Below are positions 56,473-64,000 of a stretch of DNA of 64,000 bases, one piece after another; position 1 is the first letter of the stretch; each line of letters starts with the position of its first letter. The stretch spans positions 3,906,501 to 3,970,500 of the forward strand of contig NZ_CP031834.1 of assembly GCF_003590645.1 (NCBI RefSeq). The letters are read 5' to 3'. Both the position numbers and the translations under genes were made by a program. The DNA is from Mesorhizobium sp. DCY119. Its GTDB lineage: Bacteria; Pseudomonadota; Alphaproteobacteria; Rhizobiales; Rhizobiaceae. The notes under the pieces are model-generated. The model was given only the letters and a program-made list of their open reading frames with translations. It was not told the DNA's origin and did no database searches.

Positions 56473-57444
56473 TCAGCGGACTGGGGTTCCTCCGCCGCGA
56501 GACAGGATGCGTACAATTTCGGCGCGCCACATATCGACACCCACGGCCAGAAGGATGATGAGGCCGAGGATGACGTTCTGGACGGCGGAGGGGGCGGCGT
56601 TCAGGTTCAGCCCGTTCTGCACGATGACGATGGTGAGCGATCCCACCAGCGTGGACAGGATGTTTCCCCTGCCCCCGGTAAGGCTGGCCCCGCCCACAAC
56701 GGCGGCGGCAATGGCCTGAAGTTCCAGCGTCTGACCGTAGTTCGGCGAACCGGAGTTTAGCCGTGCCGCCATCAGGATCGCGCCAAGCGCCGTCATCACG
56801 CCGGCAATGGTGAACGTCAGGGTCTGCACCAATTGCACGTTGATGCCTGACAGACGCGCCGCCGCCGGATTGCCTCCGACGGCCATGATCTCGCGCCCGA
56901 GACGGGTGTGCACCATCATCACCGTGGCCCCGCCATAAAGTGCCACCAGATAAAAGAAGGGCAGCGGGATGCCGGCGAGCCGACCGTAAAACACAGCCTC
57001 GAAGTTTGGATCCAGCGAGAAGATCGGAGAACCCGCGTTGAACATCAGTGCAAGGCCGCGATAGGCGATCAACCCCGCCAGGGTAACGATGAAGGAAGGG
57101 ATACGCCCCCACGCAGTCAGAACACCGTTTAACGCCCCCAGCACCACGCCTAGAACCAGGATGCCGAGCAGAGCCGGCCACAGGGGCAGACCAAAAGTCT
57201 TGACCAGAGTGGCCAGAACCATGGTCATCAGCGCGACCATCGAGCCCGAACTAAGATCGATCCCGCCCGCGAAGATGACGATCGTCGCTCCAATCGCGAT
57301 TATGGCAACGATCGAAACCTGCATGGCCAGGTTGGCAAGGTTGCCCGAGTCGAGAAACCGGTCAGTGGTCAGCGCCACGACGAGCGCCACCACCACCATT
57401 GCGGCCAGGGGCCCGAAAAGCTGTGCGTCGAAGATACGTTTCAT
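56473..57444 (-). CDS. Sugar ABC transporter permease, RbsC-like (system D)
   Basis: 323 residues, about nine TM helices with GATIVIFAGGIDLSSGSMVAL, RIPSFIVTLAGLIAYRG, RLGREIMAVGGNPAAARLSGI and AAVVGGASLTGGRGNIL. IDLSSG replaces IDLSVG. Its start overlaps the ATPase stop (ATGA). Forms the channel of importer D; a single permease gene, so presumably a homodimer. Confidence 0.94.
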   Translation of the reverse strand: MKRIFDAQLFGPLAAMVVVALVVALTTDRFLDSGNLANLAMQVSIVAIIAIGATIVIFAGGIDLSSGSMVALMTMVLATLVKTFGLPLWPALLGILVLGVVLGALNGVLTAWGRIPSFIVTLAGLIAYRGLALMFNAGSPIFSLDPNFEAVFYGRLAGIPLPFFYLVALYGGATVMMVHTRLGREIMAVGGNPAAARLSGINVQLVQTLTFTIAGVMTALGAILMAARLNSGSPNYGQTLELQAIAAAVVGGASLTGGRGNILSTLVGSLTIVIVQNGLNLNAAPSAVQNVILGLIILLAVGVDMWRAEIVRILSRGGGTPVR

Positions 57445-58964
57445 GAGGCTGTCCTTGTGCCGCTGGGCGCTTCGGCCGTGGCGGCGCGAACCAGATCGGC
57501 ATGGTTCAAATCCTGTGGCGCGCAGATTGCGGTTATCGTGCCGTTGCGGACCACGGCAACGCGGTCGCTCATGGCCAGAAGTTCGTCGTGGTCGGAACTG
57601 ATCAGGAGGATCGCGCAGCCTTGCGCGGTCAGGGCATTCATCAGCCGGTAGACAGCCAGCTTCGCCCCGATGTCGATGCCCTGCGTCGGTTCATCCAGGA
57701 TCAGCACCCGCGCATGCGACATCAGCCAGCGGCCTATCACCGCCTTCTGCTGGTTTCCCCCCGAGAGGAAGCGGACCGATTTTCCCCCGGCGCCTTTCGA
57801 CAGTTCCAGTTCCTTGGCAAACCGCGTGGTCTCGCGCGTTTCATGGCCAAGGTCGAGGAAGATGAACCGCGCCAGTTTCTTCAGGCTCGCGCTCGACATG
57901 TTCATGTGAGCGTCGAAATTGAAGAACAGGCCATCGGTCTTGCGGTTCTCGCTGACGAGCGCGAGACCCGCCGCAATCGCGTCGGCGGTCCCTCGTATTG
58001 GCAAGCGGGCGCCGTCCAGCCGCAGTTCCCCCGCACTGATCGGGTCCAGCCCGAACAGCGCGCGGGCGATCTCTGTCCGGCCGGAGCCGAGCACGCCGCC
58101 AAGGCCCAGCACCTCGCCCCGGTGCAAGGTAAAGGTTACGTCGCGGCTGCCATTCGGGCTAGTCAGGCCCCGTACATCCAGTAGCGGTTCGGCGGTGGCG
58201 TTGCGGGTCTTGGGGTAGTGGTCCTTCACACTGGCGCCAATCATCGCGGTGACGATTGCATCCACCCGTATGTCGGTCTGACCGGCCGCGCTCACCACGC
58301 GGCCGCCGCGCAGGATCGTCACTTCGTCCACGAGGGCCGTCACTTCGTCGAGGCGGTGCGAGACGTAAAGGATCGCGTGGCCCGCGTCGCGCATCCGGCG
58401 AAGAAGCCTATGCAGTTGAGCGATTTCGTCGAGGCCAAGAGCGGTGGTCGGTTCATCGAGGATGATCAGGCTGGCCTCGACTGCAACGGCCTTGGCGATC
58501 TCCACAAGCTGCTGCTGAGCCACCGAGAGCGTGCCGGTCACAGCCTCCGGGTCGATGGAGATACGAAGGCGCGCGAGAACGTCCTGCGCGCCGTCGCGCA
58601 TGGCCTGCCAGTCGACGAAACCGCCCCGCCGCCGGGGCCAGCGCCCCAAATAGACGTTTTCAGCCACCGTCAGGCTGGATATGAGAGAGAATTCCTGGAA
58701 CACGGTCGCTACGCCCAGGGCGCGGGCGTCAGTCGGACTGGCGATGGTGACGGGGCGGCCCTCGACGCGGATTACGCCCGAATCCGAGCGCTCCACCCCG
58801 GAGAGCATGCGGATCAGCGTGGACTTGCCGCAGCCGTTTTCTCCCAGAAGACCGTGGATGCGGCCACGCATCAGGCGAAGCGACACCTGGTCGTTCGCCA
58901 GCACGCCGGGATACGCTTTCGACACGCTGTCGATGTCCCATAGAGGCTGGTTGACGGGTTCCAA
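57441..58964 (-). CDS. Sugar ABC transporter ATP-binding protein, RbsA-like (system D)
   Basis: 507 residues, two nucleotide-binding domains. First Walker A GENGCGKST (41-49), DEPTTALGLDE; second domain GVLGSGRTEIARAL with LSGGNQQKAVIGRWLM and ILDEPTQGIDIG. It lies 93 bp downstream of the binding-protein gene. Confidence 0.95.
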   Translation of the reverse strand: MEPVNQPLWDIDSVSKAYPGVLANDQVSLRLMRGRIHGLLGENGCGKSTLIRMLSGVERSDSGVIRVEGRPVTIASPTDARALGVATVFQEFSLISSLTVAENVYLGRWPRRRGGFVDWQAMRDGAQDVLARLRISIDPEAVTGTLSVAQQQLVEIAKAVAVEASLIILDEPTTALGLDEIAQLHRLLRRMRDAGHAILYVSHRLDEVTALVDEVTILRGGRVVSAAGQTDIRVDAIVTAMIGASVKDHYPKTRNATAEPLLDVRGLTSPNGSRDVTFTLHRGEVLGLGGVLGSGRTEIARALFGLDPISAGELRLDGARLPIRGTADAIAAGLALVSENRKTDGLFFNFDAHMNMSSASLKKLARFIFLDLGHETRETTRFAKELELSKGAGGKSVRFLSGGNQQKAVIGRWLMSHARVLILDEPTQGIDIGAKLAVYRLMNALTAQGCAILLISSDHDELLAMSDRVAVVRNGTITAICAPQDLNHADLVRAATAEAPSGTRTAS

Positions 58965-59057
58965 TTGTTCAATCCACCGGAGAAAGGTTCGGCCGCCGCA
59001 GGTATCGCGGCGGCCGTTTGGCCGAGAGCTTGGGAGGTGCGACGCGGCCGTTGTGTC

Positions 59058-60092
59058 TTAATATTTCTTGGACGGTTGCGGATAGAGCTTCTCGGGCGCC
59101 TGCAACACCGGAACGACCGTATCCTTGTCGACGATCTCGGTCGGGATTTCGACCCAGCCGCCCGGGAATTTGTGGTCGAGCGCATCCAGGGTGACGTTCA
59201 ATGCCACCTGTCCCATCACGAAGGGCACCGTGTTCACAGTGGCGGAAACGGTGTTCTCCGCGATCGCTTCAAGCCCGGCGGTGTCGCCGTCGTTGCCGAG
59301 GATGAGCAGATCGGTGCGGCCCAGCGCCTTGGCGGCATAGGAGGCCCCGATCGCCATGTTGTCATTGGCCGCGAATATCAAGCCGATCTCGGGATGAGCC
59401 TGCAGCATATCCATCGCGGCGGTATTGCCGCCTTCAACGTTCCACTTGCCGTCGATTGAAGAGACAATTTCCAGGTTGGCCTTGCCGTCGATGCCGTCTT
59501 TGAAGCCGCCGACACGCTCGGTCGAGTGATAGCCGGGTTGGCCTTCGATGATGCCGACCTTGACCTGCGCGTCGCCCACTTTCGAGGTCGCCCAGTCCGC
59601 AATCTTGTGGGTGCCCTTACGTTGGGCATAGCCGATCACGCCATCGATCGGCGTGGGGAAGTTCGGGATGTCGGAGTTGATCATCACAACGGCGATGCCC
59701 TTATCGATTGCCTGCTTCAGCAGCGGCGCGGCGGCGCCTTCGTCATGGGTGCCGAAGATGATGGCATCGACGTCCTGCGTCAGCACGTCCTGTATCATGC
59801 CCATCTGGCCGTTGATGTCGGCGCCCGACTGCGGGGCCAGCATGAATACCTCAACGCCCTTCTTCGCGGCGACCGATTTGATGCCCTCGCCAATGGCGAT
59901 GTAGTAGGCGAATTCGGTGGCGGGCGGCATATAGGCGATGCGCAGCGGCCCTTCGGCTTTGACGATCGATTCTATCTTGGCCTGCGCGCCGTCGGCCAGC
60001 GGGACCGGCGCCGGATAGTCTTGCGCTGTCGCGGTCTGGCCGAAAAGAGCTGCCAAAGCCAGCGCCGCGGCGCCCTGAATGATGCTTCTCAT
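59058..60092 (-). CDS. Sugar ABC transporter substrate-binding protein (system D)
   Basis: 344 residues with an N-terminal signal peptide (AAALALAALFGQTATA-QD). RbsB-type: LRIAYMPPATEFAYYIAIGEGIKSVA, GADINGQMGMIQDVLTQDVDAI, GVIGYAQRKGTHKIADWA, and LIFAANDNMAIGASYAAKALG. The ligand-binding MPPATEF differs from ribose-binding proteins. It follows the SMP-30 gene by 26 bp. Confidence 0.93.
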   Translation of the reverse strand: MRSIIQGAAALALAALFGQTATAQDYPAPVPLADGAQAKIESIVKAEGPLRIAYMPPATEFAYYIAIGEGIKSVAAKKGVEVFMLAPQSGADINGQMGMIQDVLTQDVDAIIFGTHDEGAAAPLLKQAIDKGIAVVMINSDIPNFPTPIDGVIGYAQRKGTHKIADWATSKVGDAQVKVGIIEGQPGYHSTERVGGFKDGIDGKANLEIVSSIDGKWNVEGGNTAAMDMLQAHPEIGLIFAANDNMAIGASYAAKALGRTDLLILGNDGDTAGLEAIAENTVSATVNTVPFVMGQVALNVTLDALDHKFPGGWVEIPTEIVDKDTVVPVLQAPEKLYPQPSKKY

Positions 60093-60118
60093 GTTTTCCT
60101 CCCTGTGGTTGCTAAGGT

Positions 60119-60982
60119 TCAGCCGGCAAAGGGGGCGTCAGCGACCCCTTTGAAACCCGGACGGCTTGCGAAGAGCGCCCCGGAAAGCGGCGCATTGGCC
60201 ACTTCCTCGGGCGACGACATAAGCCGCGATGTCGTGATAAACAGCGTTGAAAGATCAGCGCCGCCGAAGGCGCAGCAGGTAGCCTTGGGCACGGGCAGCG
60301 CTATGCGTTGAGTGATGCGCCCGGCCGGCGAGATGCGCACGACCTGGCCACCTTCCCATTCGGCATTCCAGACTCCGCCTTCGGCATCGACACAAGACCC
60401 GTCCGGCAGGCCTGGCTCGGCTGCCATGTCGGCGTGGACGCGAGCGGGACCAAGCCCGCTGTCGCCATAGGCATAGAGGCGGATCGTCTTCTCGGTCGTG
60501 TCAGTGAAGAACATCTCCGTCCCCTCGGGCGAAAAGCAGATCGAGTTGGCGCAGGCGACGCCCTCGATCAGTTGCTCCACACCGCTGCCCGCATCGATGC
60601 GGATGACGCTGCTGTCAGCCGAACCCGTGCCTTCGTTCATGCCGCCCACGATGAACCGGCCCTGCCGGTCGGTCCGGCCGTCGTTCAGGCGGGTATGTGG
60701 GTTTTCGGGTTCGAATTCGTGCAATACGGTTTCGCGCTCCATTGCGGCGGACCAGAGCTCGACGCGATTGGCAAAGGCCATGATCCACCCGCCCTTTGCC
60801 CGGGGCGCGAAGGCGCAAAGGCGCGCCGGAAGGGCATGGCTGCCGCTCTGGCCGGTGGCGGGGTCGTGCCACCACATCGCCTGCCCGTGGATATCGGTCC
60901 ACCACACGCGCCGGTCGGCCGGGTTCCACAAAATCCCTTCGCCATGGATGTTGCCACAATCGACGACGAGTTCGGCCTGCAC
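60119..60982 (-). CDS. SMP-30/gluconolactonase-family lactonase
   Basis: 287 residues, six-bladed beta-propeller. Metal ligands can be placed: E15 in HGEGILWNPAD, N99 in TRLNDGRTDRQGRF, N in VACANSICFSPEG and D in LPDGSCVDAEGGVWNAEWEGG. These enzymes hydrolyse aldono- or aldarolactones. First gene of operon D, divergent from the GntR gene; with the uronate-dehydrogenase-like gene at 62786 it fits an oxidative uronate route. Confidence 0.92.
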   Translation of the reverse strand: MQAELVVDCGNIHGEGILWNPADRRVWWTDIHGQAMWWHDPATGQSGSHALPARLCAFAPRAKGGWIMAFANRVELWSAAMERETVLHEFEPENPHTRLNDGRTDRQGRFIVGGMNEGTGSADSSVIRIDAGSGVEQLIEGVACANSICFSPEGTEMFFTDTTEKTIRLYAYGDSGLGPARVHADMAAEPGLPDGSCVDAEGGVWNAEWEGGQVVRISPAGRITQRIALPVPKATCCAFGGADLSTLFITTSRLMSSPEEVANAPLSGALFASRPGFKGVADAPFAG

Positions 60983-61025
60983 TCCCTTCTCCTCCCAAGC
61001 GAATCATCGGAAGCTATCTGCCATC

Positions 61026-61035
61026 TGGTATGCCA
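61026..61035. promoter_or_regulatory. GntR/FCD-type operator, first copy
   Basis: TGGTATGCCA, part of CTGGTATGCCAG, an imperfect inverted repeat resembling the T-GT-n-AC-A operators of FadR-subfamily GntR regulators. It lies between the SMP-30 and GntR genes, 49 bp from a second copy. Confidence 0.55.
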
Positions 61036-61074
61036 GTCAAGAGCGATTGTGAAATAGGCAGGCTCTTTGACAAC

Positions 61075-61084
61075 TGGTGCACCA
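61075..61084. promoter_or_regulatory. GntR/FCD-type operator, second copy
   Basis: Perfect 10-bp palindrome TGGTGCACCA, 36 bp before the GntR ATG. TTGACA-like sequence just upstream (61067-61072) may be a -35 element, so binding here would block transcription. Confidence 0.6.
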
Positions 61085-61119
61085 AATCCCATACTGACGG
61101 GAAGGATCGAGGACACCGC

Positions 61120-61896
61120 ATGCCCGTATTGAAACGCCCGCCTTCGCTAACCGCATTGGCCACGCAGCACATCCGCACCATGATCATCAAGGGTGACATT
61201 CCGTTGGGCGCTGCCATCTCGGAGCGCGGGATTTCCGCCGAACTGAAGATCTCAAAAACCCCGGTGCGCGAAGCCCTCGCCCAACTGCGCCAGGAGGGGC
61301 TGGTCACCATCGTTCCGCAATCCGGCGTGCGGGTTTTTACGCTTTCCGCCCGCGAGGTGCGCGCCATCTGCACATTTCGCAAGGCACTGGAGTCAGCGGC
61401 ACTGCAGATCGCTTTGGCCGACAACCCCAAAAATCTGCTGCGCGACCTCGAGGCCATCGAGGCGCGAATGCAGAAGTCGCTGGGCAAGGGCGACGTGCGG
61501 GCTTATCTCGACCTGGATACCGAGTTCCATCTGGCCTTCTTTGCCAATTGCGGAAACTCCTACCTGCAGAACGCTTACGGACTCTACTCGGGCAAGATCG
61601 CCGCCTTGCGCACCCATCTGGCCGCGATGCCGCAGCACACGTCGCTGTCACTGCAGGAACATGGCGAAATCGTCCGCTCCGTTGGCAAGGGCGATGTACC
61701 AGCGCTGGTTGACGTGCTGGAACGCCACATTGGCCGTACGCAGGAAACCTATGAGATCGGCGTGGAAGACATCTCGTGGCCTGATGGCCGCCGGGTGCCT
61801 CAGGCCAACCCGATCCGGCGGGATACGGCCGCCTCCGGCCCGGTCAGCAAAAGCGTGTCTAGATCCAGGCGGCCCATGCCGTCGGGCGTGCGGTGA
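61120..61896 (+). CDS. GntR-family regulator, FCD (FadR) subfamily
   Basis: 258 residues from ATG 61120. Winged helix at the N-terminus (LATQHIRTMIIKGDIPLGAAIS, ISKTPVREALAQLRQEGLVTIVPQSGVRV) then the all-helical FCD domain with metal-binding residues (DLDTEFHLAFFANCGN, EHGEIVRSVGKGD, HIGRTQET). It probably represses operon D from the two palindromes upstream, with a sugar acid as inducer. The C-terminal 40 residues (GRRVPQANPIRRD onward) look non-conserved and overlap the convergent gene by 97 bp. Confidence 0.93.
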   Translation: MPVLKRPPSLTALATQHIRTMIIKGDIPLGAAISERGISAELKISKTPVREALAQLRQEGLVTIVPQSGVRVFTLSAREVRAICTFRKALESAALQIALADNPKNLLRDLEAIEARMQKSLGKGDVRAYLDLDTEFHLAFFANCGNSYLQNAYGLYSGKIAALRTHLAAMPQHTSLSLQEHGEIVRSVGKGDVPALVDVLERHIGRTQETYEIGVEDISWPDGRRVPQANPIRRDTAASGPVSKSVSRSRRPMPSGVR

Positions 61897-62789
61897 CCGT
61901 AAAGTTCAACCTCGCCATAAGCGCCGAACCGGCCTTCGTCATAAAACAGTGACGCGAACTGCCCGGTCGCCTCTGCATCCTGCGGCAGGGATTCCGGATA
62001 GTCCGCGATCCGAGCCGTGACTGGGATGTAGAGGACGGCGACGGCCGAAGGTCCCGGCCCAAGGAAGCCAATCCGCCCGCCACCCACCGCCGCTCGGTGA
62101 TGCGCCGTCTTGAAGAAGCCCGGACCCTGAAACGGCACGCGCCACCACCCACCCTTGGCCAACAGCGCCGCGCCCGGCGGGCTGCCGAAGACAGCCTGAG
62201 CGCGCGCGCCTTCGACGGCCTCAAGAAACGCTGTTCCGACAGGCTGCACCTGCCGCACAAGCCATGGCACCAGCGGAAGCGGCGGCCCTGAAATCTGGCG
62301 CAGCTCAATGTGCTGCCGGTAACCGACGATAGTCACGCCTTCCTCGGTCCGCTCGGGCAATGGCTGGATGTCGCGCGATACATCCACGACCACCGACCCT
62401 CGGCCGTTTGTCAGGGGGACTTCCGCGGCCAGCGCCAGACGAACTCCCTTGCCCGCCGCGTGCAGGCGCCAGCGGCCGGGGTCGAAGGCTGCATCGACGC
62501 GGTAGGTTTCCAGCAGACGCGCGGGATCGGCGTAGTTGAACAGGCCCTCGGGCGCCAGCCAGATCCGCTCGCCGCCGATATTCCAGGCTCTCTCGGCCAG
62601 CGCCGCCTCAAGGTCCGCAGCGTTGGGCGCCCAACCCAGCGCGTCCTCGCCGTCAATGAAAGGGCCGTAGACGCGCCCGCCCCGTTCACTGACGAGAATT
62701 TCGGCCCGCTGCCCCAGCGCCATGCGGCGCGCGGGATGGCCATGGGCCGCCAGTTGCACATCCAGTGCCTCCAGTTGCAGGGCGCTCAC
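61800..62789 (-). CDS. Mutarotase-like protein of unknown function
   Basis: 329 residues from GTG 62789, which overlaps the stop of the uronate-dehydrogenase-like gene (GTGA). Beta-rich sequence with GGRVYGPFIDGEDALGWAP, NIGGERIWLAPEGLFNY and DPGRWRLHAAGKGVRL, in the manner of aldose-1-epimerase/galactose-mutarotase-like sandwiches (DUF4380-type). The GGERIWLAPE string is the most recognisable part. It probably acts on a sugar or sugar acid anomer together with the neighbouring SDR. Confidence 0.7.
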   Translation of the reverse strand: MSALQLEALDVQLAAHGHPARRMALGQRAEILVSERGGRVYGPFIDGEDALGWAPNAADLEAALAERAWNIGGERIWLAPEGLFNYADPARLLETYRVDAAFDPGRWRLHAAGKGVRLALAAEVPLTNGRGSVVVDVSRDIQPLPERTEEGVTIVGYRQHIELRQISGPPLPLVPWLVRQVQPVGTAFLEAVEGARAQAVFGSPPGAALLAKGGWWRVPFQGPGFFKTAHHRAAVGGGRIGFLGPGPSAVAVLYIPVTARIADYPESLPQDAEATGQFASLFYDEGRFGAYGEVELYGHRTPDGMGRLDLDTLLLTGPEAAVSRRIGLA

Positions 62790-63601
62790 CACCCAGACCC
62801 CGTCAACTTGGCCACCAGCCGGGGCACACCCACCTGCGCAAGCCAGGCGCCGAATTCCTTGAACCCCACCCGAAGCGGCAGCTGCGCTGGCGCGCCGTCC
62901 TGCGGCGTGAACCCAAGCACCGCTCGCGTCTCGTCCAGCGACCAACGCATGCCGGGGTTGTTCGACATCAGGTTCACCACGGCGAACCCTTTGACCACTG
63001 CGGTCGCTGCCGCGGTCATACCATCAAGGAAATCGCGATCCGACAGCCACATCAGCTGTCCCCACCGTCCCATCGCCATGTGGGGGCCGGGCTTGTTGTC
63101 ATGCGTCCACTGCGTCCAGCCGATGCGGACGCAGACCACGCTCATGCCATGCGCGGCGGCGTAGTGCGCCCCGATCCGTTCACCCATCAGTTTCGACATG
63201 CCATAGGGGTTGACCGGCATCGGCACGGTATCCGCGCCGAGACGTTCCTTGCGGAAGCGGTATCCGCCCACCACCCAGTTCGAGCTTGCAAAAACCATAC
63301 GCGGCACGCCCGCACGGCGGGCCGCTTCGAACAGGTTGAGTACGGCATCCATGTTGTGCGGAATGACCGTTTTCCACTGTGCATCCGGGGATCTGTCGGC
63401 AGCCAGATGGATGATGGCGTCCTGGCCTCGCAACAGGCTCTCCAAGCGATCGTCCAGCCGCGACAGGTCGACGGCAACGATCGGCACCGGGCGGTCGGTC
63501 GCTGCCAGATCCAGCCCGGTCACCTCATGCCCCAGCGACTGAAGATGTGCCGAGAGCTTCGATCCCAGATGCCCGGCAGCCCCGGTCACGACGATCTTCA
63601 T
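62786..63601 (-). CDS. NAD-dependent epimerase/uronate dehydrogenase-like SDR
   Basis: 271 residues from ATG 63601. Extended-SDR features: GAAGHLGSKL (7-16), IVAVDLSRLDD, HLAADRSPDA, ASSNWVVGGYR with catalytic Ser and NPYGMSKLMGE with Tyr-x-x-x-Lys. SSNxVVGxYR and YGMSK are the pattern of uronate dehydrogenases, which oxidise glucuronate or galacturonate to the aldarolactone that SMP-30 lactonases open. Downstream of a fifth CUT2 binding protein. Confidence 0.85.
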   Translation of the reverse strand: MKIVVTGAAGHLGSKLSAHLQSLGHEVTGLDLAATDRPVPIVAVDLSRLDDRLESLLRGQDAIIHLAADRSPDAQWKTVIPHNMDAVLNLFEAARRAGVPRMVFASSNWVVGGYRFRKERLGADTVPMPVNPYGMSKLMGERIGAHYAAAHGMSVVCVRIGWTQWTHDNKPGPHMAMGRWGQLMWLSDRDFLDGMTAAATAVVKGFAVVNLMSNNPGMRWSLDETRAVLGFTPQDGAPAQLPLRVGFKEFGAWLAQVGVPRLVAKLTGSGW

Positions 63602-63672
63602 CGCCCTTCCCTTCCATAGCAAAAGGCCGCCGATCCGCTGCCGGACTGGCGACCAGTTGTGGTGTCAGATCA

Positions 63673-64000
63673 TCAGGCGGGCATAAAGGCGGCAACGTTG
63701 TCCTTCGTCACCTTCATCACACCAGTCGAGACGATTTCCGGCAAGGGGCTGATCCCGGCTGCAGCCGGATCGGCAACGATCTTGATCTTCGACAGACGCT
63801 GCCAATGCAGAAGGTGTACGGCGAGGTAGCTTTCAAGCCAGCTCTTCTGGGCGATCGCGCCATAGATTGTGCCATCGACGATATAGGGCAGCATGTCGGT
63901 ATTGCGGTCCATGGCCACGATCTTGACCTGTCCCACCTTGCCCTGTTCGACAACAGCCAGGGCAGCGCCCTTGCCGCTGTCGCCGTCGGTGCCGCCGATA
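63673..64000 (-). CDS. Sugar ABC transporter substrate-binding protein (system E, partial)
   Basis: Only the C-terminal 108 or so residues are in the window; the gene runs off the right edge. IGGTDGDSGKGAALAVVEQG, VKIVAMDRNTDMLPYIVDGTIYGAI and LPEIVSTGVMKVTKDNVAAF are the hinge and C-terminal pattern of RbsB-like binding proteins. It is 72 bp upstream of the uronate-dehydrogenase-like gene and presumably continues an operon from beyond the window. Confidence 0.9.
   Translation of the reverse strand, partial: IGGTDGDSGKGAALAVVEQGKVGQVKIVAMDRNTDMLPYIVDGTIYGAIAQKSWLESYLAVHLLHWQRLSKIKIVADPAAAGISPLPEIVSTGVMKVTKDNVAAFMPA

Overview
The window is 64 kb of GC-rich DNA (about 60-63 % by eye) whose gene families and short overlapping operons point to an alphaproteobacterium of the Hyphomicrobiales (Rhizobium / Mesorhizobium / Phyllobacterium-like). 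It holds no ribosomal, tRNA or core housekeeping genes. It is crowded with catabolic enzymes, sugar-type (CUT2, RbsABC-like) ABC importers and local regulators, so it looks like accessory DNA of a large plasmid, chromid or catabolic island. The taxonomic placement is inference; no rRNA is present.

Left part (1-10 kb). A divergent promoter with two GAACCGGTTC operators separates a truncated NMT1-type binding protein from a glutamine-amidotransferase-like protein, a nitrilase-superfamily amidohydrolase and an M20 peptidase; together they look like import and hydrolysis of an N-substituted compound. After a degraded GST and two small unknown genes comes a leftward five-gene module: small secreted protein, DUF347 membrane protein, membrane-anchored tyrosine/dual-specificity-type phosphatase, OmpR-type regulator and histidine kinase. 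An AT-rich stretch with a strong hairpin terminator and repeated TACCGTCA words follows at 9.5-10 kb.

Sugar module A (10-22 kb). Gluconokinase, a GarR-like reductase, an SAF-domain oxidoreductase, a ribokinase-type kinase, an RpiR regulator, a xylose-isomerase-like TIM barrel, a LysR regulator, then a rightward ABC importer (binding protein, ATPase, permease) ending in an amidohydrolase-2 lactonase-like enzyme. A nearly identical 19-20 bp element precedes both the SAF oxidoreductase and the ABC operon, in the same orientation relative to each.

Central catabolic island (22.6-52.5 kb). Old yellow enzyme, two SnoaL-like proteins, three SDRs, a KstD-like flavoprotein, GMC oxidoreductase, aldehyde dehydrogenase, an EthD-type protein, two tandem IclR regulators, two CUT2 importers (one with its ATPase and a permease fused in one polypeptide), a TauE-family permease, and the homogentisate ring-cleavage genes hmgA, fahA and maiA. 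No 4-hydroxyphenylpyruvate dioxygenase was seen, so homogentisate is probably fed by a non-tyrosine substrate oxidised by the surrounding enzymes. Five intergenic sites with a 17-bp inverted-repeat motif (ATTCG-N7-CGAAT type), plus two weaker ones, lie in promoter regions across the island and suggest one regulon.

Right part (52.8-64 kb). A long leftward operon: SMP-30 lactonase, ABC importer D, VOC protein, D-2-hydroxyacid dehydrogenase, RraA-like aldolase, cupin and SDR, controlled from a divergent promoter by a GntR/FCD regulator with two TGGT-type palindromes. To its right are a mutarotase-like unknown, a uronate-dehydrogenase-like SDR and the C-terminal part of another CUT2 binding protein. 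This section reads as sugar-acid or uronate catabolism.
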